A program made the position numbers and the translations under genes. Below, in pieces: positions 1 through 3,904 of a stretch of DNA of 5,304 bases; the stretch's first letter is position 1; the number at the start of each line of letters is the position of its first letter. This DNA comes from Actinomycetes bacterium (GTDB lineage Bacteria; Actinomycetota; Actinomycetes; Propionibacteriales; Propionibacteriaceae), in the NCBI GenBank assembly GCA_021794705.1, contig JAJYQH010000191.1, positions 1-5,304 on the forward strand. The letters run 5' to 3'. The notes beneath the pieces are model-generated. The model was not told the DNA's origin, did no database searches, and was given only the letters and a program-made list of their open reading frames with translations.

Positions 1-669
1 GCCCTCGGACGCCGGCGTCGTCGTAGCGAGCAGCGACGCGGAGGCGATGCGGGCAACGCTCCAGCTCTCCAGCCGGATCGGCTTCCAGATGCCGGCCGTG
101 ATGAGCGCGGGCCCCCAGTCCCAGCCGAAGTTGCACGCCATCTTCCGGATCATGTTGAACGGGTACTTCTCGACGTGCGGGAGGGCGCCGATCTGGCTCT
201 CGGTCGCGCGGGCGGCCTCGAGGGCCGGGGAGAACTCGATGACCAGCTCGTTGTCGCCCTCGTGCAGCAGGTGCTTGACCGGGAAGCGGAAGCTGCGGTG
301 CTGGTTGGCCGTGCGGCCGACCACTTCGCCGTTGACGCTGATCGTCGCGACGGTGTCGAGCCCCTCGCAGACCAGATCGGTGTGGTCGTCGTCGAGGGCG
401 GGGTCGGACGCCGCGAGCTCGATGTGGGTGGTGTAGCGCCAGGTCTGGTCGCCCACCCAGGCCTGGGCGCCCTCGTTGAGCCCGACATACGGGTCAGGGA
501 TGAGTGAGGCATCGAGGAGGTCGGTGTGCACCACGCCCGGCACGGTGGCGGGGATGCCCTGGGAGAGGGCGTCGCGGACGTCACCGGGGACGGCGGATGC
601 GGACGGCTCGTCGAGGGCGGCGGTGAGCCGCCACGTCGAGCGGGCGAGGTCCAGGATGTCGATGCTCAT
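1..669 (-). CDS. Beta-mannosidase, GH2 family, N-terminal part (partial)
   Basis: Predicted exo-acting beta-mannosidase that removes terminal beta-linked mannose from manno-oligosaccharides, probably in the cytoplasm because no signal peptide is visible. The 223 visible codons cover the N-terminal galactose-binding-like sandwich domain. Residues 44-66 (PGVVHTDLLDASLIPDPYVG then LNE) and W71-W77 match the GH2 mannosidase N-terminal signature, and N180-P187 (NFGWDWGP) is the hallmark of this subfamily. Full proteins are usually about 800-850 residues, so the catalytic barrel and its two glutamates lie outside the window. ATG at 669 is chosen; an in-frame GTG at 690 adds seven codons, and a TGA directly before it bounds the start. 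A GGGGAG sits 13 bases before the ATG, rather far for a ribosome site. The gene diverges from recO and may be controlled by the promoter-like elements at 866-893 and 1103-1131. The family call is firm; exact substrate is inferred. Confidence 0.93.
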   Translation of the reverse strand, partial: MSIDILDLARSTWRLTAALDEPSASAVPGDVRDALSQGIPATVPGVVHTDLLDASLIPDPYVGLNEGAQAWVGDQTWRYTTHIELAASDPALDDDHTDLVCEGLDTVATISVNGEVVGRTANQHRSFRFPVKHLLHEGDNELVIEFSPALEAARATESQIGALPHVEKYPFNMIRKMACNFGWDWGPALITAGIWKPIRLESWSVARIASASLLATTTPASEG

Positions 670-730
670 CAGGTTGTCGATACTCCCCACGGGTCAATGT
701 GCTCGGAATGTTCGGTGCATCTGATCGTCC

Positions 731-746
731 GCTTCAACCGTGAAGC
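731..746. promoter_or_regulatory. Inverted repeat, possible operator upstream of mannosidase
   Basis: Perfect 6-base arms GCTTCA and TGAAGC around a four-base ACCG spacer, about 60-80 bases upstream of the mannosidase start. On the minus strand the left arm is part of TTGAAG, which with an 18-base spacer and GAACAT could form a weak proximal promoter, so a bound repressor would cover it. A site this short can occur by chance; the operator role is inferred from position and symmetry only. Confidence 0.25.
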
Positions 747-847
747 CGGACAGCTGGTTCGTGCAGCACAACGGGTTCGCGGTGTTCGGGGGAGAGGTGC
801 CCCTGGCGGCCGTGAACCCTCGTGACGGCGTTTCCTACCACCTCGTA
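740..847 (+). pseudogene. Coding-like island, unrecognised, possible gene remnant
   Basis: Read from GTG at 740, the 36 codons to 847 have G/C at 26 first, 14 second and 32 third positions. That skew (about 72/39/89 percent) is typical of real genes in a high-GC actinobacterium, and 25 of the first 26 codons end in G or C. The peptide begins MKPDSWFVQHNGFAVFGGEV; I do not recognise a family. It has no Shine-Dalgarno, an in-frame TGA at 722-724 lies just upstream, the bias fades after about 850, and the frame then stays open by chance through recO in the wrong phase. It may therefore be the remnant of a lost gene, a tiny unrecognised gene, or chance. Recorded because composition is the only evidence. 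Confidence 0.22.
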
Positions 848-854
848 AGAACGA

Positions 855-886
855 CGCTAGGTGAGATTCAACCAAGCCGCCTAGCG
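855..886. repeat. Inverted repeat with 7-base arms over promoter-like site
   Basis: CGCTAGG at 855-861 and CCTAGCG at 880-886 are perfect inverted arms separated by 18 bases. On the minus strand the arms bracket the candidate -10 (866-871) and fall inside the spacer after the TTGACA at 888-893, a natural place for a repressor to bind. As RNA it could also be a hairpin with a large loop. An adjacent smaller inverted pair, CGATG (885-889) and CATCG (895-899), overlaps the same -35. Function is inferred. Confidence 0.3.
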
Positions 887-893
887 ATGTCAA
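866..893 (-). promoter_or_regulatory. Candidate promoter P1 toward mannosidase
   Basis: Minus-strand TTGACA (893-888), a perfect sigma-70 type -35, is followed after 16 bases by TTGAAT (871-866), which keeps four of six -10 consensus positions including the last three. Transcription would begin near 859, leaving a leader of roughly 190 bases before the mannosidase ATG. The perfect -35 is notable in so GC-rich a genome. It forms half of the diverged repeat pair with 1102-1132. Confidence 0.4.
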
Positions 894-894
894 G
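869..894 (-). repeat. Diverged direct repeat, copy 1 (promoter/operator-like)
   Basis: The minus strand begins CTTGACAT and continues GCTAGGCGGCTTGG then TTG. Aligned to copy 2 (1102-1132), the first eight bases are identical. After a four-base indel, the core follows GCTA-RR-C-S-GCTT-RR, with purine swaps between A and G. About 20 of 26 bases match. The core carries a CG near its centre, a trait of LacI-family operators, but its symmetry is weaker here than in copy 2. Confidence 0.4.
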
Positions 895-1101
895 CATCGT
901 CACCGGATTGCAACAATTGTGTCCTGACCAACTGGTAGCCAGGCCTTTGTGGACCGCCCGGTGGAGCAATTCGGGGCCTCGGGTCAGGGCCGATCTGCCT
1001 ACCCGACGGGGTCGAGGCGCCCGAGGGCCGACGTGGGTGATCCGCTCGGGCATCGCCCTCGCCCCGTGGCCGAATCTCCGCGAACTGCGTGACACGTCCC
1101 G

Positions 1102-1132
1102 CAACTTAAGCGGTTTAGCAAGCCATGTCAAG
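1102..1132 (-). repeat. Diverged direct repeat, copy 2 (promoter/operator-like)
   Basis: Minus-strand copy starting CTTGACAT, with core GCTAAACCGCTTAA and ending GTTG. The core contains CTAAACCGCTTAAG, an imperfect palindrome centred on CG in which five of seven base pairs are symmetric. This resembles LacI-family operators in general form. It lies about 237 bases upstream of copy 1 in the same orientation, a spacing that could allow repressor-mediated looping between two operators. The repeat is seen directly; binding by a LacI-type protein is inference. Confidence 0.4.
1103..1131 (-). promoter_or_regulatory. Candidate promoter P2, near-consensus, minus strand
   Basis: TTGACA (1131-1126), exactly 17 bases of spacer, then TAAGTT (1108-1103), which fits the actinobacterial TANNNT -10. 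This is the best promoter match in the window. A start near 1096 would give a leader of over 400 bases to the mannosidase ATG, so it may have served a gene once located between, such as the LacI-like reading at 835-903, or a small untranslated transcript. The operator-like palindrome lies across the spacer and -10. Confidence 0.45.
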
Positions 1133-1135
1133 GAT

Positions 1136-1202
1136 GATCCGGGCGGTGCGCCGGCGCCGGGACGCCGGCCGGCGCGGACGCCGACCGTGCCCGCCCCGGA
1201 TC
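1136..1202. repeat. Nested GC-rich inverted repeat upstream of recO
   Basis: Outer arms are GATCCGGGCGG (1136-1146) and CCGCCCCGGATC (1191-1202), complementary over eleven pairs with one bulged base. Inside them are perfect 8-base arms GCGCCGGC (1148-1155) and GCCGGCGC (1168-1175). In RNA of either strand this would be a strong structure. It separates the minus-facing promoter elements from recO. It could insulate the two sides, act as a terminator-like stem without a T tract, or be a small palindromic repeat element of the kind scattered in high-GC genomes. Confidence 0.4.
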
Positions 1203-1253
1203 CCTACGGACAGCGGGGGCGGCGAGTCCGCCAGGCTGGCATCGGCGGCGACG

Positions 1254-1259
1254 CACAAT
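1254..1259 (+). promoter_or_regulatory. Candidate -10 for a leaderless recO transcript
   Basis: CACAAT matches the -10 consensus at four positions, including the conserved A at position 2 and T at position 6. It ends exactly six bases before the recO GTG at 1266, the spacing expected when transcription starts on the first base of the start codon. No Shine-Dalgarno is visible before that GTG and no good -35 was found. The same spacing recurs before the gene at 3905. Confidence 0.4.
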
Positions 1260-1265
1260 GGTCGG

Positions 1266-2021
1266 GTGCCCACTTACCGAGACCGCGCCGTGGTGCTGCG
1301 CACCCACAAACTGGGGGAGGCCGATCGCATCATCACCGCGCTGTCCAGGGAACACGGCAAGGTCCGGGCGGTGGCCCGCGGGGTGCGCCGAACCTCCAGC
1401 CGCTTCGGCGGACGACTCGAGCCCTTCAGCCACATCGACGTGCAGTTCGCGGTCGGCCGCAACCTCGACGTCGTCGCCCAGGTGGAGTCGCTGCAGGCCT
1501 TCGGCGACCCGCTGTCGATCGACTACGCCGCGTTCACCGTCGGGCAGGTGATGCTCGAGACCGCCGACCGGATCGTGCTCGACGACGGCGAGCCCGCGCT
1601 GCAGCAGTACCGCCTGTTGGTCGGCGCGCTGCGGACGCTGTGCGACGGCACCCCCGACGGACGCCGGCCGGCCGGCATGGTGCTCGACTCCTACCTGCTC
1701 CGGGCGCTCGCGGTCGCCGGCTACGCCCCCTCCCTCGACGCGTGCGCGCGGTGCGGCACCGCCGGGCCGCACGAGTGGTTCTCCCCGGCCGCCGGCGGTC
1801 TGGTCTGCCGCGACTGTCGACCCCCCGGCACGCCGGCCCTGGACGCCGGCACGCTCGCCCACCTGCGGGCGCTGCTCACGGGCGACTGGCCAGCCACCCG
1901 GGAGGTGCCGGCGTCCGTGCAGAAGCGGGCCTCGGGACTGGTCGCGGCCTTCACCCAGTGGCACCTCGAGCGGGCCCTCCGCTCGCTCCCGCACGTCGAG
2001 TGGGACTTCGCCGATCGCTAG
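1266..2021 (+). CDS. recO: DNA repair protein RecO
   Basis: RecO works in the RecF pathway of recombinational repair: it binds single-stranded DNA and SSB and, with RecR, helps load RecA at gaps. The 251-residue product has the expected length. Residues 1-80 form the OB-fold region; the start PTYRDRAVVLRTHKLGEADR is the typical RecO N-terminus and is followed by the conserved basic stretch RRTSSRFGGRLEPFSHIDV. The C-terminal helical part holds a four-cysteine zinc site, C160-x-x-C163 and C181-x-x-C184. GTG at 1266 is chosen because homologues begin at this point. In-frame starts upstream, from 1125, would add a non-conserved Arg-rich segment. No Shine-Dalgarno is seen, so a leaderless start is possible. 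The ABM gene follows after one base, suggesting co-transcription. Confidence 0.94.
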   Translation: MPTYRDRAVVLRTHKLGEADRIITALSREHGKVRAVARGVRRTSSRFGGRLEPFSHIDVQFAVGRNLDVVAQVESLQAFGDPLSIDYAAFTVGQVMLETADRIVLDDGEPALQQYRLLVGALRTLCDGTPDGRRPAGMVLDSYLLRALAVAGYAPSLDACARCGTAGPHEWFSPAAGGLVCRDCRPPGTPALDAGTLAHLRALLTGDWPATREVPASVQKRASGLVAAFTQWHLERALRSLPHVEWDFADR

Positions 2022-2022
2022 C

Positions 2023-2382
2023 ATGACCGGCGTGTTCGTCCTCACCAGGTTCCGCGTGCCCGAGGCCGAGACGGCCGAGTTCGAGGACGCCGCCCGCGCC
2101 GCCATCGCCGTGCTGTCCGCCCGCCCGGGTGCCGAGTCGGTCGACCTGCTGCGCAACCTCGACGACCCCGACCTGTGGGCGATCGTCGGCCGATGGGCGG
2201 ACGTCGGCTCGTACCGTCGCGCGCTCGGAGGCATGGAGTCGCGGATGGTCGTCATGCCGCTGCTCAGCCGGGCGATCGACGAGGCGTCCGCCTACCTCGA
2301 CCCGGGCGAGGTCGGGGTGAACGTCCCGCGGGGGGACGCCGAATCGGGCTCAGCGGGCTGGAGCGTCCCCGGCGACCGGTAG
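2023..2382 (+). CDS. ABM-fold (antibiotic biosynthesis monooxygenase-like) small protein
   Basis: A 119-residue protein best placed in the ABM/dimeric alpha-beta barrel superfamily: a ferredoxin-like fold that usually dimerises. Members range from quinone-forming monooxygenases to haem-degrading enzymes and proteins without known activity. Visible support is the pattern of an N-terminal strand FVLTRFRV, a helix with EFEDAARAAIAVLSARPG, a strand ESVDLLRNLDDPDLWAIVGRW, then an SYRRAL helix and a final MVVMPLLSRAIDE segment, all typical of the superfamily. Residues after about 100 look like a disordered tail rich in Gly and Ser. The ATG lies one base after the recO stop with no clear ribosome site, so translation is probably coupled to recO. 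Its stop codon overlaps a candidate -10 for glyS. The actual reaction cannot be assigned; a defence against reactive metabolites is only a guess. Confidence 0.75.
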   Translation: MTGVFVLTRFRVPEAETAEFEDAARAAIAVLSARPGAESVDLLRNLDDPDLWAIVGRWADVGSYRRALGGMESRMVVMPLLSRAIDEASAYLDPGEVGVNVPRGDAESGSAGWSVPGDR

Positions 2383-2385
2383 GCT
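2380..2385 (+). promoter_or_regulatory. Candidate -10 for glyS
   Basis: TAGGCT fits TANNNT and begins with the TAG stop codon of the ABM gene. A start near 2391-2392 would give a 66-base leader for glyS. No convincing -35 lies 16-18 bases upstream, which is common in Actinomycetota but weakens the call. glyS may also be read through from recO. Confidence 0.35.
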
Positions 2386-2392
2386 GCTCCGA

Positions 2393-2416
2393 GCGTCGTC
2401 AGGACGCCCGTGGGCG
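2393..2416 (+). other. Small alternative hairpins in the glyS leader
   Basis: GCGTC (2393-2397) can pair with GACGC (2403-2407), and CGCCC (2405-2409) can pair with GGGCG (2412-2416). The two stems share bases and exclude each other. They would lie at the very 5' end of a transcript from the 2380 promoter, perhaps as a protective or regulatory structure. The leader is too short to be a T-box. Confidence 0.2.
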
Positions 2417-2446
2417 CCAGCCGGGTGCCCCCGCCAATGAGGACTT

Positions 2447-2450
2447 GGAG
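2447..2450 (+). promoter_or_regulatory. Shine-Dalgarno site fixing the glyS start
   Basis: GGAG seven bases before ATG 2458. It decides between this ATG and the in-frame upstream starts at 2410 and 2437, which have no such site and would add residues not found in the family. Confidence 0.75.
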
Positions 2451-2457
2451 AACCGCC

Positions 2458-3840
2458 ATGGCACCGCTGAGCACGCTCGACAACGTCATCAACCTCGCCA
2501 AGCGGCGGGGTTTCGTCTTCCCCTGTGGCGAGATCTACGGCGGCACCCGGGCGGCGTGGGACTACGGGCCCCTCGGCGTCGAGCTCAAGGAGAACATCAA
2601 GCGCCAGTGGTGGCGATCGATGGTCACCAGCCGCGACGACATCGTCGGCCTCGACTCGTCGGTCATCCTGCCCAAGCAGGTCTGGGTGGCGTCGGGTCAC
2701 GTCGGCGTCTTCTCCGATCCGCTCACCGAGTGCCTGAGTTGCCACAAGCGGTTCCGCGCCGACCACCTCGAGGAGGACTTCGAGGCGAAGAAGGGCCGCA
2801 AGCCCGAGTCGATGGCCAACATCAACTGCCCGAACTGCGGCACCAAGGGCCAGTGGACCGAGCCCCGCGACTTCAACATGATGCTCAAGACCTACCTCGG
2901 GGTGATCGAGGACGAGTCGGGCCTGCACTACCTGCGTCCCGAGACCGCGCAGGGCATCTTCATCAACTTCAAGCAGGTGCTCAACGCCACCCGGCAGAAG
3001 CCCCCGTTCGGCATCGCCCAGACCGGCAAGAGCTTCCGCAACGAGATCACCCCCGGCAACTTCATCTTCCGCACCCGCGAGTTCGAGCAGATGGAGATGG
3101 AGTTCTTCGTCGTGCCCGGCACCGACGAGACCTGGCACCAGTACTGGATCGACACCCGTACCGACTGGTACGTCAACCTCGGCATCGCGCGCGACAACCT
3201 GCGGCACTTCGAGCACCCCAAGGAGAAGCTGTCGCACTACTCGAAGCGCACCGTCGACATCGAATACCGCTTCGGCTTCGCCGGCAGCGAGTGGGGCGAG
3301 CTCGAGGGCATCGCGAACCGCACCGACTTCGACCTGTCGACCCACAGCGAGCACTCTGGCACCGACCTGTCGTACTTCGACCAGGCGAGCGGCGAGCGCT
3401 ACGTCCCCTACGTCATCGAGCCCGCCGCAGGTCTCACGCGCTCGCTCATGGCGTTCCTCGTCGACGCCTACGCCGAGGACGAGGCCCCGAACACCAAGGG
3501 CGGGGTCGACAAGCGCACCGTGCTGAGGCTCGACCACCGGCTGGCGCCGGTCAAGGCAGCGGTGCTGCCGCTGTCACGCAACGAGGCCCTGTCCCCGAAG
3601 GCCCGGGATCTGGCCGCCGAACTGCGCCAGTTCTGGAACGTCGACTTCGACGACGCCCAGGCGATCGGGAAGCGCTACCGCCGCCAGGACGAGATCGGGA
3701 CGCCGTACTGCATCACCGTCGACTTCGACACCCTCGAGGACCAGGCCGTCACGATCCGCAACCGCGACACGATGGCCCAGGAGCGCGTGGCGCTCGACCA
3801 GGTGCAGGGCTACCTCGCCCAGCGTCTGCCCGGCTGCTGA
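2458..3840 (+). CDS. glyS: Glycyl-tRNA synthetase, single-chain class II type
   Basis: Charges tRNA-Gly with glycine using ATP, in the cytoplasm as an alpha2 dimer; this is the archaeal/eukaryotic-like type also used by actinobacteria, not the alpha2beta2 GlyQ-GlyS enzyme. The 460 residues match actinobacterial homologues. Motif 1 region surrounds W34-G40 (WDYGPLG). A probable zinc site is formed by C92/C95 and C124/C127. The conserved glycine and tRNA acceptor loop is R160-G166 (RPETAQG). Motif 2 begins at R194 ([20 protein letters not shown]). Motif 3 holds R328 in [13 protein letters not shown]. The anticodon-binding domain runs from about residue 350 to 455 and includes [12 protein letters not shown]. 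All core motifs look intact, with no frameshift. It follows the ABM gene by 75 bases with its own ribosome site. In M. tuberculosis glyS also lies near recO, with several genes between, so the neighbourhood is partly conserved. Confidence 0.97.
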   Translation: MAPLSTLDNVINLAKRRGFVFPCGEIYGGTRAAWDYGPLGVELKENIKRQWWRSMVTSRDDIVGLDSSVILPKQVWVASGHVGVFSDPLTECLSCHKRFRADHLEEDFEAKKGRKPESMANINCPNCGTKGQWTEPRDFNMMLKTYLGVIEDESGLHYLRPETAQGIFINFKQVLNATRQKPPFGIAQTGKSFRNEITPGNFIFRTREFEQMEMEFFVVPGTDETWHQYWIDTRTDWYVNLGIARDNLRHFEHPKEKLSHYSKRTVDIEYRFGFAGSEWGELEGIANRTDFDLSTHSEHSGTDLSYFDQASGERYVPYVIEPAAGLTRSLMAFLVDAYAEDEAPNTKGGVDKRTVLRLDHRLAPVKAAVLPLSRNEALSPKARDLAAELRQFWNVDFDDAQAIGKRYRRQDEIGTPYCITVDFDTLEDQAVTIRNRDTMAQERVALDQVQGYLAQRLPGC

Positions 3841-3854
3841 GGTTCACCGCGACT

Positions 3855-3889
3855 CGGGCCGCGGCTCACGGCCGGTAATCGGCGGCCCG
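3855..3889 (+). terminator. GC-rich hairpin after glyS, possible terminator
   Basis: Perfect 8-base arms CGGGCCGC (3855-3862) and GCGGCCCG (3882-3889) enclose a 19-base loop. A competing shorter stem pairs GGCCG (3857-3861) with CGGCC (3869-3873). It begins 15 bases after the glyS stop. There is no T-rich tail, so it is not a classic intrinsic terminator, though such stems are common at gene ends in Actinomycetota. Its right arm lies just four bases before the -10 of the next gene. Confidence 0.4.
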
Positions 3890-3892
3890 CCC

Positions 3893-3898
3893 TAGGGT
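3893..3898 (+). promoter_or_regulatory. Candidate -10 for leaderless DUF5107 gene transcript
   Basis: TAGGGT fits TANNNT and ends six bases before ATG 3905, so transcription would begin at the A of the start codon. No purine-rich ribosome site precedes the ATG apart from GAAAG in the six-base gap, which is too close. No clear -35 was found. Leaderless mRNAs with this spacing are frequent in actinobacteria. Confidence 0.5.
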
Positions 3899-3904
3899 GA
3901 AAGC

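Larger units (their letters stand above)
835..903 (-). pseudogene. LacI-like helix-turn-helix reading with in-frame stop
   Basis: From GTG at 903 the minus strand reads VTMLDIARRLG, then TGA (870-868), then in the same frame ISPSVVLTRW and TAG (837-835). Skipping the TGA gives a line very like the first helix-turn-helix of LacI-family repressors, whose usual pattern is VT-x-x-DIA-x-x-x-G-V/I-S-x-x-T/V-V-S. No ligand-binding domain follows in any minus-strand frame down to 669, so at most this is a broken N-terminal fragment. LacI-type repressors commonly sit beside GH2 mannosidase genes, which makes a decayed one plausible. The same bases also form the promoter-like repeat at 869-894, so the match may be coincidence. 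Confidence 0.22.
670..1265. other. Divergent intergenic region between mannosidase and recO
   Basis: Long non-genic stretch for such a dense genome. The patches around 840-920 and 1100-1135 are clearly AT-richer than the surrounding genes, while 1136-1202 is extremely GC-rich. It holds, left to right: a 16-base inverted repeat (731-746), a coding-like plus-strand island (740-847), a minus-strand LacI-like reading with a stop (835-903), two diverged direct repeats carrying TTGACA boxes (869-894 and 1102-1132), a nested GC-rich inverted repeat (1136-1202) and a putative recO -10 (1254-1259). No tRNA or recognisable conserved riboswitch was seen. I read it as a control region, possibly with remains of a decayed regulator gene. 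Confidence 0.7.

Noticed and set aside
674..697. TTGACC just upstream of the mannosidase as a promoter
   Set aside because: No -10 at the right distance, and a start there would fall inside the gene's ribosome site or coding region.
868..1131. 87-codon minus-strand frame as a small gene
   Set aside because: Its TTG start is the -35 box of P2, and the peptide is unlike any family except its last eleven residues, which are treated as the LacI-like reading.
1125..1265. N-terminal extension of recO from ATG 1125
   Set aside because: The added 47 residues are Arg-rich, run through the nested inverted repeat, and RecO homologues begin at the PTYRDRAVVLRT segment.
670..1265. tRNA or small structured RNA gene
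   Set aside because: No T-loop or acceptor-stem pattern found on either strand.
740..2026. 428-codon plus-strand open frame
   Set aside because: From about 1130 it is Arg/Pro/Gly-rich low-complexity sequence out of phase with recO, a usual artefact of GC-rich DNA. Only its first 36 codons have gene-like composition, recorded separately.
1128..2255. 375-codon minus-strand frame over recO and the ABM gene
   Set aside because: Mirror of real genes in high-GC sequence; no family features, and recO on the other strand is certain.
2410..2457. GTG 2410 as glyS start
   Set aside because: The GGAG before ATG 2458 and the family N-terminus support 2458.
2386..2457. T-box riboswitch in the glyS leader
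   Set aside because: The leader is far too short, and no T-box core sequence is visible.
2350..3537. 395-codon minus-strand frame over glyS
   Set aside because: Antisense of an unambiguous glycyl-tRNA synthetase; Val/Gly/Glu-rich shadow.
2175..3878. 567-codon plus-strand frame overlapping the ABM gene and glyS
   Set aside because: Arg/Pro/His-rich out-of-phase reading of glyS.
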